This document shows positions 44,166 through 55,724 of a stretch of DNA of 64,000 bases, in pieces. The stretch is from NCBI GenBank assembly GCA_030765065.1, contig CM060980.1, positions 61,488,364-61,552,363 on the forward strand. Reading direction: 5' to 3'. The stretch's first letter is position 1; each line of letters begins with the position of its first letter. Below the pieces are notes generated by a model that saw only the letters and a program-made list of their open reading frames with translations, did not search any database and was not told the DNA's origin. The stretch is from Deroplatys truncata. Its lineage: Eukaryota > Arthropoda > Insecta > Mantodea > Mantidae. Made by a program: the position numbers and the translations under genes.

Positions 44166-44514
44166 CAGGGTGGACCATTTAAATTGAGACTACAATATCT
44201 CCAAAACTAAGCGTTATTTCTTGAATAAAAGTTGTTTGATATTATGGAGGAAAAGTAAATACCATTAGTTGGTGTTTTATTTGGAGAACGTTGTGATGGT
44301 TATTTTAGGCTCAATTTAATTTCACCGTAATTGTAGGTTCCCATTTAAAAAATTAAATTGACCCTAAAATGACTATTATAACACCCTCCAAACAAAACAT
44401 GACCAATGGCATTTACTTTCTCCCATAATATCAAGCAACTTTTATGGAGGAAAAGTAAATACCAACGCTTATTTTTGGAGATATTGTAAAGTATCAACTT
44501 AAATGTCCACCCTG
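44166..44514. mobile_element. full-palindrome MITE, 349 bp, mariner-type ends
   Basis: The two halves are inverted copies of each other for about 170 bp: CAGGGTGGACCATTTAAATT with CAGGGTGGACATTTAAGTTG, then CAATATCTCCAAAA, TAAGCGTT, GGAGGAAAAGTAAATACC and TCAATTTAATTT in both arms. TA flanks each end within a TATA context. It interrupts the LINE RT between RTRSS and TDKCNCTLTQ, so it is younger. Confidence 0.85.
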
Positions 44515-44712
44515 TATATACGGATAAATGCAACTGTACTTTAACACAAAAAAGCTTTGACTACATTTCTAAAAAGTTTTTTTAAAGTTATTCCTTTACA
44601 TCTAAGAAAGGTGTCTACCATACGGTTTAAGAAAGCAATTAGAACTACATTGTGGCTAATCCTCTACACAATGTAAGTGAATTTTATAATATAAACTTGT
44701 GCTTATGTTTTG

Positions 44713-44713
<1 letters not shown>

Positions 44714-44753
<40 letters not shown>
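44714..44753. repeat. (ATT)n microsatellite, LINE 3' tail
   Basis: About 13 ATT units directly after the last LINE coding remnant. Confidence 0.9.
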
Positions 44754-44755
<2 letters not shown>

Positions 44756-44756
<1 letters not shown>

Positions 44757-46940
44757 ATGTACATAACCATTTGGTTTTTGGAATAAATATAAATAATGTA
44801 TATACACCTGCCATATTTGAATTTGAACTCGGCAAACTTCCCAATTATAAGCGAAGAATTTCTGGAAATGTTCTCATTGCAGTTAGTCTTTAAACAAGCT
44901 TTAATTAATATTTTGTTTCTCATTAGCTTATTCAGAGAGCTTATAGCAACATTGTCGTACATCGACATGCTTTTTATACATTTGACATTTCTCTCAGCGT
45001 TCTTGTGATCTGTAGTGAAATGCATATTACTGCAGTACTACTAAGGTATTAAATTGAAGCCACTTATGATTAATACTTATCACGATTGACAAAAAGTAGA
45101 TAGAAGTATAAGAATTTTCGTAAATAACTTAAGGGACAGCCATGAAGTAAACTACGATATTGCACATCATAGCTGCCGTGTTCCATAATCTGAATTCTTA
45201 CTACTCTCGTTCTTATTAATGTTCTTTCTCACTTTCTTTTTCTCTTTAGGACAATGTATCTATGAAAATCCAAAAATCCACAGTTTCTTGTGATTGTTTT
45301 GAGTTGTTTTATCCACACTCGAAACATAAAACATATAGCGCGCACAAAATTTTAATGAGCTATATCAAACTGTTAAGATGTTTTTTTTTTAAATTTGAGT
45401 TTAGAATACAAACATGAAGAAATTCTTGGTCAAATATTTCGTAATTTTAATTAGTTTAAGAGACAAAATGTGCCATGTTTCAACTTTTTCAATTTGAGAT
45501 ACGGACAACAATTAATATCAGCTGAGCTATTTTATACTTTTTGGTTGATGCACAACAATTTTTAAATCCGTAATTCCTGAAGCTTTGCTGACAATTTCAA
45601 GCCGATATTATAAACTGTGGTTAAAAGAGTATTTTGAATTCTGAAAAGAAAGGAATGGAGTTCAACGCAGTGCTTTATCTAAACAGTACCGTACTAATTC
45701 AGTAGCCATTTTTTTGCTTCAAAATTATTGCAATAAAAAAAATAGTGTAGCATGAAAATGCTGCTTATAAGTATGATAAAATGCAATAAACAGTATATCG
45801 AAAATGTTCACATTGCCAAATTTCACACCTTTAACTGTTAATTTCTGTTTCCTGCAGTTTGAGCTATCGGTTTCGTAGGTTCAGTATTTTGGGTTTCTGA
45901 TAGATCGTCACATAAAAATTGAAGATGCGTTGAATGATAAATCTTTTATCCTGTTAAAAATAAATGGTAATCAAGGAAAAAGAAAAATTTCTAAAGCTGA
46001 AATGCACATTTCATGCTCTTAAGAAATGTTTGCAAAAACTCTTCAAACAAAATAAACCTGCATTGAAATTGGTTAAATTATGAATCATTGAAACTACTCC
46101 GTTATTTCATAGCGACCTAAGGATACTCTTGTTGAAGTAGGTAACATGTAGGAAAGCTCTTTTCTTTTGCCTCGCGTATCCATGGAACGAGTGGACAGGG
46201 ATCTTGGTTGGTGCTTGTTGGAGAAAGAACTGCATGCAATCGGAAGCAGCTGAGAGACTATTGTTAGAACTAAAAGTTGGTGGCGCCCTCGAGAATAACC
46301 CTGAAGCGGCGAAGTAGACTGATATGGCGTTTCTCGAAAAAGGGAGATGAAGGAGCAACTAATTTTTTTTCCCCCGGTGCAAGTGTAACAGAAGACTCAA
46401 GACTTTGGTAGCGTTTTACTATTCGTCTCTATAAAGCTAAGAGCCTGAGTTTCTGCGTGCTACTTTTATTGTCTCATTGACTGTTTTTTTATCAGTCAGA
46501 TGAAAGGAGGATGGTCAACTTTCTCATACCTCCTTTGTTTTCCATCTTGCTGTACTGAAATTTTGGGATAAAAATGCACGCAAGTGATAGAATAATAAAC
46601 GTATAATTCACATCTAACATAATGTCCCTTTTAAGGAAAGCTTTCAGGGGGTAAATGGGGGTGTAGAAATCATGTTTCTAAAGTAAGCTTACGTTTCTGT
46701 AGTGCTTCAGCGACTCCAACTTGAGCAACGACTATAAGTCTAATCTGCCACGCAAATAAGGGGGACTTTTGAATAAATGGTTTAAAAGAAAGAAGGACGG
46801 AAAGGTAGGAAAAGAAACCATGTTAGCACATATCTCAGCTACTGAATTCGATTCCAAGCAACGCATGAGTATGAAAAGGACTAAGTTGGGGGGGGGGGCT
46901 GTTGGGCTTAAAACTAAACATTGGACTAGTTGCAAATGCC
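44756..46940. other. no gene recognised
   Basis: AT-rich to moderately GC-rich DNA. An 83-codon minus frame at 46107-46358 and a 66-codon plus frame at 46769-46969 have no recognisable motifs. Confidence 0.4.
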
Positions 46941-46942
46941 TA

Positions 46943-47608
46943 CAGGATGTCCACAGAAACACTACATGATTATAAACAGTTATGGCGTCGCTGTCAGTTG
47001 CTGGATTTACACGAAAATTATTAGAAAGAGTAACACAAACGCTTTAGTAACCTACTTCAGAGACACTAAATGTGTGCTTCACGTGTCACGCTGCAGACAT
47101 CAAGGTCATATTACCACTCTTGCCGTGACGCTCCAACATATCTAGTTATTTCAATGGCGGCAGTGATGCCAATTTGGAGCTGTTGCAGATTTTGAATTAG
47201 TGGTGGTATATAAACAAGATTCTGAATTGACTTTCCTCTTATCACTTATGCATGCTCCACAAAACCTCTATACCACTTCAGAATCGTTTTGTCACTAGAT
47301 GTCTCATGTTGAATATTCCGTCTGAAAGCACGCGGAACTTATTACGCTCCATGTGCTAAGCTTCGGTATTCCGTAAACACCAACTTGGTCTATGTGGCTT
47401 CGCCATAGCCCTCTAAACGTTACAGAATTCACGACGGCTTGAAAATTTAACATTCACATCATTTAATACAATTTGCTTCTATCCAAAATGCCATAGTGAC
47501 AATCAAAATACCGGAAACGTCTTTTTTCTCTCCTTCTTCTTATGTTGACATCTGTTATTTTGCGACACTGCACCTGTTTATAATCAGGGAGCATTCTTGG
47601 ACACCCTG
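46943..47608. mobile_element. mariner-like non-autonomous element, 666 bp
   Basis: The ends are CAGGATGTCCACAGAAACAC at the left and, on the complementary right end, CAGGGTGTCCAAGAATGCTC. Both continue to TGATTATAAACAG and a TGTCGC/CGTCGC block, giving about 50 bp of imperfect inverted repeat, flanked by TA. No transposase remains inside. Confidence 0.65.
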
Positions 47609-47829
47609 TACGTATGGATGTTCATAAAGTACACGACGATCCCCAAAATCTTATATTTCCGAATAGTGAAATAGAAAAATGTATAGGAGCTATGTCAATT
47701 TTGTATGATTCATCTCACGTTCACGTACATGTTCGGTTAGTGCAAGCTTATATACCCGCTGCAATTATTTTATTGCTAGATACTTATATGTAATTATAAA
47801 ATTAAAAAACTCCGATGTGTTATATTCAA

Positions 47830-48345
47830 ATGCTTTTTATTTATGTGTGTGTGTGCGTGTGTGTGTGTCCGTGTGTGTGTCCCCTCTACAAATATTCTTC
47901 CAAAACTTATTTTCTTGTCTACTTCATCTTACCCGAGACAATCGTTTGCAGAAATTTATAGTTTCCTTACACATTTGGTTGTAGGTGCAAGGGATATATT
48001 GGAGACTGGATCTTTAGTCCATACCTTTAAGAAGCAGGTCGTTTTATGCTGGCTTTAAAATTCCATGCTCTTTATGTGACATCGCGAGAAAGAAATGAGT
48101 GGCGGCCTAGTACTCAAAAAATATAAAGTACTGGAAAATTGAAACTAAAAGGGACAAATATCTCTGAAATGGTTAACGCCAAACAAACATTTGACATAAA
48201 GTGCGTGCTTTAACAACATTTGCTCTTTATTTATATATATATATATTTTTAGTAGGTTTACTTACTCTGCTATTCCCTTCAAAAATCTCATACCCTGATT
48301 TCATCGGAAGTACACGATTTGGGACTCCCTAATTTTTTTTTTTAA
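47830..48345 (+). repeat. family A repeat, copy A10 (5' half)
   Basis: ATTTTCTTGTCTACTTCATC, GTTGTAGGTGCAAGGGATAT, TTTTATGCTGGCTTTAAAAT, GACAAATATCTCTGAAATGG and TTTGACATAAAGTGCGTGCT are in family order. It stops near 48345, where an inverted copy begins. A (GT)n run starts it at 47842-47880. Confidence 0.7.
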
Positions 48346-48349
48346 AAAA

Positions 48350-48935
48350 AAGAGTTTTAGAAAAAGGTCTTGTGTAAAGCGTAATTAAAAAACGAAAACT
48401 TATTTCAACACCAAACTTTGTATTTAAAAAAATTCATCTTCCAAGCATGCGACACGTCTTCGCATGCGCCTTGCGTCTTCCAAGACAATACCCCCTCCCA
48501 AACTAGCCTTTACATTTAAATAATCGTTATTTTTTTATTTCCTCAAAAATGGCTCTAACGATTTTGATTAAAATACCATATGATTAAAATATTTGCATGG
48601 CATTTTAAAATATGTATCTTAAATTTTCTGTGAATAGCCTGCTCGTTCTGAATGACTTTTGTATAGTTGGTAAACAGTAAGAGATAACAAAATCTTTCTA
48701 CACAAAGTATGCGTATCTCGTTAAAGCACACATTTGCCTTTTTTTTTTTTTTTGAGGTAACCATTTCCGATATGTTTCTTGTTATTGGTTTGAATATTCA
48801 AATATTTATACTTTTCTCAACTAGTATGTCGCTACTCGTTTTCACTTTCTCGTGGTCATGCAAACAGCATGGAATTTCAAAGCCAAATACAGGGCGACAA
48901 GCTCTTTAAAAATATGACTATCGCTTTACGTACTG
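48350..48935 (-). repeat. family A repeat, copy A11
   Basis: Reverse copy: CATCTTCCAAGCATGCGACA, TCAAAAATGGCTCTAACGAT, GAATAGCCTGCTCGTTCTGA, CATTTCCGATATGTTTCTTG and AGCATGGAATTTCAAAGCC. It meets A10 tail to tail at about 48347. Confidence 0.75.
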
Positions 48936-48944
48936 TATCTTTTT

Positions 48945-49950
48945 ACTTTCTCTACTACGTATAGTAAGTAGGGGAAGTATTGTATTCCACCCAAAATTTC
49001 GATACCGAGATTTCACCGGAAATACAAGTTTTGAGACCCCCTGAATCCCAAAAAAGCATTTTTGGAAACATGTCTGTGTGTCTGTGTGTGTGTCTGTGAA
49101 CAGCATAACTCAGAAACGAACTGTCGGATAAACACCAAACTTGGTATTTGGGTTCAGTATCTTCCAGGGATGCGACACGAAGGTTTTCAAGAAAATCCCT
49201 CCACCCCAGAGTACCCTTTACATGGAAGATTTTTCGAAAATTTTAATTTTCTCAAACATGGCTCTAACGATTTTGATTAAAATATCATATGTTTAAGATA
49301 TTTTTATGACAAATAAAATGTATATCTTGAATTTCCTGGGAATGTCTCCAAAAGTATTCTTTATTGTGAACGACTTTTGCATAACTGGTAAACCATAAGA
49401 GATAGACAAAATTTTACTACATAAAAATGTAGATCGCGTTAAAATACACAATTTATGTCATATACATTTTTTTTTGTTGAGTGAACCATTTTCGAGATAT
49501 TACTTGTTATTCCCTTAAATTTTTCAATACTTTTCTCAAATGGGAATTCGTTATTCATTTTTTTGTCTTGGATATGGAAAGAGTATTAAGCTGTGGGAAA
49601 GGGAATGGTGCTGCACCTAGCAACCAGCTATTAAGAGATATGTATGTGCTTAAAGGCTACTGTTATTCTATATTGTCCTTGTAAATATATATTCCCCTTT
49701 CATCTACAAGAAAATTAGCAATAAGATAGACTCTCCAAATGTTTATCTCGTTTAACATGAAGTAGATGGAGAATAAGCGTTTGTAAAAATAGTTTGTACA
49801 AGAGTAGAGAAAGTCATGTGAGTGTAACACATCAGATTTTTTATACCTATAACGAATGTGTAAATGTGGATTAACAAGAAGTAGATAGAATAATAAGATT
49901 TTCTAAGAATAATCTGCAGAATAGTGAGTAGAGAACGTCATGTGAATGCA
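48945..49950 (-). repeat. family A repeat, copy A12 (full length)
   Basis: The best full-length copy, about 1.0 kb, reverse orientation. It begins TACTTTCTCTACTACGTATA, then ATTTCACCGGAAATACAAG, TGTGAACAGCATAACTCAGA, CACCAAACTTGGTATTTGGG, GATGCGACACGAAGGTTTTC, TGGCTCTAACGATTTTGATT, GTAGATCGCGTTAAAATACA and ATGGGAATTCGTTATTCATT, and it ends in the head region (CTACAAGAAAATTAGCAATA, TGTACAAGAGTAGAGAAAG). No open frame runs through it. Confidence 0.85.
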
Positions 49951-49964
49951 ATACATAGTGAAGG

Positions 49965-50910
49965 TGTTGTGGACCACGTATGGGTGCCAATCTTGCGGGT
50001 GAATGTTTCTAGGAGTGTTCGCCCCACGCTTGGTTACAAACTTTCCGGTGGTCTTCGCCCTACGTTTAGGAACTAACCTTTGCGGCGGTGTCGTGTGTTT
50101 CTGTGTGTAATAATTGTTTTAATGTTTATTTATTTATGCCTCGGCTGCATCAGTAATATTTTGTAGAGCAAGTATCTCTTAATAGGGCTGGTATGGCTGA
50201 AGAATAATGTTTACACACGATACACAAATCATAATTGTATTTCACTTTTTTATTAATCCATCACGCAGTTTATAACACTTCACTGATGTATCCTACTATA
50301 GAGCTGTGAGATTACTGTCAATTACACTTTTAACAGGTAAACATTTATACATTATCCTCACCGCAATGAATTTTCATGTCTCACGTACAATCACTGAATC
50401 CGTACCGAAACGAACTGCCTGGGTACGCTATCTACTAGCGTCAACCGTTTGAATTTGTACATTTCTCTATTTCTAGTTTCTGATTGGCTAAGCCTACTCC
50501 AATAGAATACCTTTATTTTACTTTCGCTTATTTTTCACATCCACGTGACCATTTATAAACTGTTTTAAATATTACATTAGTATTGTTTCAAGGACTATTA
50601 GTAGCCTTTTTTTAACTTTCTAATTTATTGTTGTCTCAGGGTTACCTTATTGTTAGCAACTTTCGGCTTCTACATTGTAATTCTGTTTGCTACGAAAAGC
50701 AGCTTGCTTCTATTCTCACAGCCCCTACATTGTTAAACTACGTATAATACATTCCCATAACATTTTATACATATACATAATAAAATAAACGTAATACAAT
50801 GACTGCAATATACACTTTATATATTATAACATACGCATATTGCTTTTAGGCGAGCTATTTTTTATATTATATAATTAGACTGATATTATTTAAGCGATAA
50901 ATACTGCCTC
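49965..50910 (-). repeat. family B repeat, copy 4 (LTR-like, diverged)
   Basis: TCTGATTGGCTAAGCCTACT, CTCACAGCCCCTACATTGTT, GCTTTTAGGCGAGCTATTTT and AAATACTGCCTC match family B in order. The distal end (GTCTTCGCCCTACGTTTAGG) is clearly diverged from the other three copies and includes extra related blocks. Confidence 0.65.
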
Positions 50911-53875
50911 AATAAGAGTACCTCAAAAGATTTTTCCGTATCACCTGCTAATTGCAATGTTGTAGTTCTTGCTGCAAAGGCAAACGCCGATGTTTTAGAT
51001 ATTTTCTTCCCTTAACTCGAATTTGCAGGATTGTATTACGCAGAAAGATCAGCGTAGTGGTTCGAATGACTCAACTGACTTTCCGAGAAAGCCTTTTGAG
51101 GTACTGTCTCATACTTTGCGTTATACGGCGGCTAAGATCGAACTGGAACCGTCTTTTAGCGACTGCTTATTTGCAAGCTTTGAGGGTATAAATGCGAAGA
51201 AACTAGAATGTGGAAACATAAGAATGAAACTACAATTTTAAAACAAAGAGAAAACTAAAAGAAGAAAAGCGTAAGGTAGGAGAAAAATTATGAAGAATCC
51301 TGTCATATATTAACAAATATTAAACACGTTAGTGTACCTTGTAAACTCAAGGCGCAATTTAAGAAATGCTGCGTTCTGTTTGAATAGAATACAAAAATTC
51401 TCCCGGAAACCCCGAGGAAGTTGATCCAGTCGCGCGTGAAACGCTCTCCGAACTGCAGTGGTTGAATTTATGCTGTAGGCTTTTTATAATATACCTTGAC
51501 TGTCTTGCTTAAAGTTTTAAGCGAAACACTGGATGAGACTAAATCTCTACCGCCGGTAATTGTGCAGAAGATTTGTTGTAGGCAGCAGGAAGTTGTTCAG
51601 AAAGTCCTGAATTCCAAAGACCCTGCGAGATTAACGGCTTGATACAAGTTTTAATTTCCCTCCACCAGAGGACGCTTAAGAAGAGGAAGAGCGAAAACTC
51701 CCAGTAACAGCAGTACAGGAAGGACGAATCCTTTAATGAATATCTTGAACTGTTTGCAGTGTTGCACACAATAGAGCGAGCATTGTCCTTTGCGACTCCC
51801 CCTTCTAAATGTCGACGAAATACTTACCAGTGGAAGGAATCCGGTTTTTGGAGCATCCTTACGCCGTTTGGGAGCGGCTTGGTTTCCGAGACGGATGCGC
51901 TTTTCGCAAGAGCGTCTCACGTGCAAATATTTCTAAGGACTAAGATGCTCATAATTAAGAAAACTGATATATGTGGGTTATGCTGAATGTTTCTGCATTA
52001 TAGTGGCGCTCGTTAGGTTAAATTTGCATGGATTTAATTCGGTTGCGGGTTATTTCGCAGAGAACGGGTAGCCACCTCCTATGCAATTCCTTCCTTAGCC
52101 AATCACTGCTAGCGTTTACAGCAGACAATTACATATAAGCTCTTAGAGTTAAGAATATGGTGCAGTGTTTCTTCTCGCGGTTGTCAATACCCAGAATGAA
52201 ACGTGTTAATAGTCTTATTTAAACCTGAAGAGACAAACATTAGGCTGCCAACCATATATCTAAATAATTTTTGCGACTTTTTGTAAGTCTTACGCTTTAA
52301 AACGTTCATTTTCTTTAAAAAAAAAAACTACGTAATTTTCCCGTCAATATCTAAATCATTTAAAGAAATGGCGCAATTGGTTGCTACAAGGTGTAAATAA
52401 TTCTTTTTTCATCGTTCGACATTAAGAATTAAAAGTGATAGTACCTATATTAGTTTCTTTTTCAGTACAAAGTCAACTAAAATTAAGCACAAAACTGAAA
52501 AAGTTATTTTATCCATGTTACGTATTCGCGTTATGTTTTTGCCTAGAAATTATTTTAAATTACGCAATAAATGCTTAGTTAATATGTGTGACAATATTGT
52601 TCAAGTATTTGTCGGAAGCATGGAGAAATAAATTACTTCACATCGTCACACCAAGCTCTTGCAAAGGTAAACAAAAGAGGAAAATTGCAAACTTTCAAGC
52701 ATCTTCTATCACATGAGGATTTTATTTGGGAAAAGGTGATTATAGTATGGAGGATTTCGAAAACGGCTGACGCTACGAAACGAGTTGACACAATTTGTAT
52801 ATTTTAATGGGGTCTTCGCTGTTTCTAAGTAGGGTAATTCCAGGGTTGATGGCCGTAGTTTTCAAAATGATGTATTATACGAAGTATAAGAAGAAGTATT
52901 ATATGCTTAATAGCTAAATGGATTATTTGCAGATTAATCTTTATAATAGTAAGTGCCATGATCACACAAATTTATTTTGGATGAAAAGATCCTGAACTTT
53001 AAAAAGTATGCATCGACTATCTCTTCTTATGAGCGTGGGAGAGATGACCAGACATTTTGCGTGCTCAAAGAGCATGCTTAGTGATGTAATAAAGTAACAA
53101 TAATTATACAATACATGTTTTACACTTTTGTTTATCAGTTAATAGTCAAGCTTTCGGAAGTAATGTTTTCAACAGAAAAAGGTTTGGGGAAAACTATAAA
53201 ATAAATATGATTTTAATTGTTCTTTCTTATATAGTTTCAGGCCAAGTTCTTCGGCGAAATTGTATGCTAGAGTGCGAAATAGCGCACACACCTTCTGGCT
53301 TTTGTATTTTGTCGACATTTGAAAAGCCTAAGAAAGACGTCCAAATACGAAAAGTATTTAAATTATCTACTTCACTACAATCTGGTTATACACTATATTG
53401 ATAAAAATTAGTAATAATGACGAAGCGGGGTACCAGAATAAAAAAATAAATAAATAAAACACAGAATACTTAAACATACATAATACATAGAAATATGTCT
53501 CCGGAAAGGCTGGCTTACTCTCCCATTTGTAGAGAATATTGCCACAGGCCACAACAAAACTAGGAGAGCATTATAATCTAAGTAATGTCAATAAAATACA
53601 CAATACGCACTTTTGTGCACAAAGTTTCCAACTGCTGTCTTGAAAGGAAGTTGAGTTTCACTTCATTCAAGAGCGGAAATCGACTATAAGCAGTGCACGT
53701 GATCAACAATCGTTAATACGTAAGGACTCAAAACTTGCTGCCAGCCGAATTTAAAGAACTTTATACCTCAGCTTCGACATTGAGAGCCGTTGGCCATCTC
53801 TCCCGTATGGTCGTCTCCCTCGGAATTACTCTTAATTTGTTGTCGTGGTTTCCTAGTTACACAGGATGATAAGAA
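50911..53875. other. no confirmed gene; two weak exon-like spots
   Basis: At 51030 a pyrimidine-rich tract and TTTGCAG precede an open stretch (DCITQKDQRSGSNDSTDF) that could end at GAG|GTACTG. At 51817-51926 the minus strand has an open stretch ending at a good donor, CTG|GTAAGT. Neither peptide is recognisable and they are on opposite strands. The remainder is unassigned. Confidence 0.25.
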
Positions 53876-53879
53876 AGTC

Positions 53880-54305
53880 AATAGAAATATCGGCTATTCA
53901 CAGAAGGTTCAAAACATATATTTTATTCCATACCAAAGACACATTATTTATAAAATAATAATAAAAATAAAATTTTTCCATAAAGGATAGTTTGTGGTGC
54001 CAGGAATTTCGTGAAAATCATGTCGCAATTTGAAAGATACTGGACTTAAACTCTACGGACCTTTCTCGAATAATGCTTATGTTTCGAGTCTTAAGACCTC
54101 AAGACTGGTACATCCGGTGAAATCACGATATACAATTTTTGGGTGGAACGTGATACTTCTTCTCTACCGGACCTTTCTCGAATAATGCTTATGTTTCGAG
54201 TCTTAAGACCTCAAGACTGGTACATCCGGTGAAATCACGATATACAATTTTTGGGTGGAACGTGATACTTCTTCTCTACCCATTACATGTAAGTGTAGAG
54301 GAAAT
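53880..54305 (+). repeat. family A repeat, copy A13, diverged, with a tandem duplication
   Basis: GCTATTCACAGAAGGTTCAA, ACATCCGGTGAAATCACGAT and TTTTTGGGTGGAACGTGATA correspond to the family's 3' half. Its last 112 bp are duplicated in tandem without a mismatch. Confidence 0.65.
54057..54280. repeat. exact 112-bp tandem duplication
   Basis: Unit 1 (54057-54168) and unit 2 (54169-54280) both start GGACCTTTCTCGAATAATGC and end CTTCTTCTCTACC. No difference was seen between them. This is either a very recent duplication or an assembly artefact. Confidence 0.9.
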
Positions 54306-54524
54306 GAAAGGTATATGACTAATAGGCTTAATGCATTTAGGCTTGCATAGACGCTAAGTTTCAATAAGATTTGTTTACTTGCATTTTAATGACAAGAAAA
54401 CAGTCCAACAAAGTGCAAAAATTACCTGCTCGGAGGTCACGAATTATGGAGGAAGGCAAGAACACTAGATCTTTTGGAGTAGGTATAACTTGTCAACAAA
54501 GTAAAAGACTTAGTACATAAAAAC

Positions 54525-55512
54525 CTTATATGTTACACTCACATGACTTTCTCTACTCTTGTACAAACTATTTTTACAAAAGCTTATTCTTCATATGCTT
54601 CATGTTAATCGAGATGTTAATCTTATTGCTAATTTTCTTGTAGATGCAAGGGGAATTGGTAGACTTTAAGCTATAGTCAAATATTTTAAGAGCTGATTAC
54701 ATTGTGGAGTATTCCATTTTCTTTGCATTACCAGGACAAAAAAATCTGATGTGTTACACTCACATGACTTTCTCTACTCTTGTAAAACTATTTTTACAAA
54801 GCTTATTGACCACATGCTTCATGTTAGTCGAGATATCGAGATGATAATCTTATTGCTAATTTTCTTGTAGATGCAAGGGGAATTGGTAGGCTTTAAGCTA
54901 TAGTCAAATATTTTAAGAGCTGGTTGCTATGTGGCGCATTCCATTCTCTTTGCATGTCCAGGACATAAAAAAATGAATAACGAATTTGAGAAAAAGTGTA
55001 AGTATTGGAAAATTTAAGGGAATAACAAGCAATATCTCGAAAACGGTTCACTCAAAAAAAAAAATGTATACGACATAAATTGTGTAAATTAACGCGATCT
55101 ACATTTTTTGTGTAGTAGAATTTTGTCTATCTCTTATGGTTTACCAGTTATGCAAAAGTCGTTCACAATGAAGAATACTTTTGGAGACATTCCCAGAAAA
55201 TTCGAGATATGCATATCATTTTCATGAGCCATTTTCGAAAAATGTACCATGTAAAGAGTAATCTGGGGTGGGGGGGATTTTCTTGAAAACCTTCGTGTCG
55301 CATCTCTGGAAGATACTCAACCTAAATACCAAGTTTGGTGTTTATCCGACTGTTCGTTTTTGAGTTATGCTGTTCACAGACAGACACACACACGGACATT
55401 TTCCAAAAATGTTGTTTTTGGATTCAGGGGATCTCAAAACATATTTCCGATGAAATCTCGGTATCGAATTTTTCGTTGGAATACAATATTTAAATTAGGT
55501 ATATTTCAGAGA
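54525..55512 (+). repeat. family A repeat, copy A14, with duplicated head
   Basis: The head unit (TGTTACACTCACATGACTTT to TTTGCATTACCAGGACA, about 216 bp) occurs twice, at 54531-54746 and 54751-54965, about 90 percent alike by eye. A complete body follows, ending GGTATATTTCAGAGAGAGTA. The 5' duplication suggests slippage or insertion of one copy beside another. Confidence 0.8.
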
Positions 55513-55724
55513 GAGTAGCAGCCGTAAAACGTGGTAACAAAAAGAAAAGAAAGAAAAAACAAATCAGCAATGCTGGATATTTTATTTGAATGTGCACACA
55601 CAAATGCAATGAATATTACAGAAATTGAAGACAAAATGTTTCTGCAAACGCAACTTCAAAGGAGCAAGAGGAGAGGTGGTTTAGAAGCGGATAGAAAGGA
55701 GGCGCCCGTAAGGAAAAATAAATC

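Larger units (their letters stand above)
43065..44755 (+). pseudogene. LINE reverse transcriptase, decayed, split by a MITE
   Basis: In shifting frames: KKGDKLDYNNYHPVSIIPT, LFSNKQFGFRKRDSTVDAI, TKAFDAVSHSTLFQKLVFCG (motif with the first catalytic Asp), ELVKYGVPQGHVLGPLFF (motif B), then CANDLI where YADD is expected, GIYLESGLGWHTHVNYVASK, FILQKRCIRLIYAVRARTHC and, beyond the MITE, LTQKSFDYISKKFF. This is the CR1/Jockey-like RT order. The catalytic YADD is degraded and several frameshifts occur. An (ATT)n tail at 44714-44753 ends it. Confidence 0.75.

Noticed and set aside
44684-45025. A 113-codon minus-strand frame with a poly-Ile stretch
   Set aside because: The Ile run is the translated (ATT)n tail of the LINE; the remainder shows no motif.
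47843-48058. A 71-codon frame starting with CVCACVCVRVCV
   Set aside because: The start is a GT microsatellite and the rest is the family A head.
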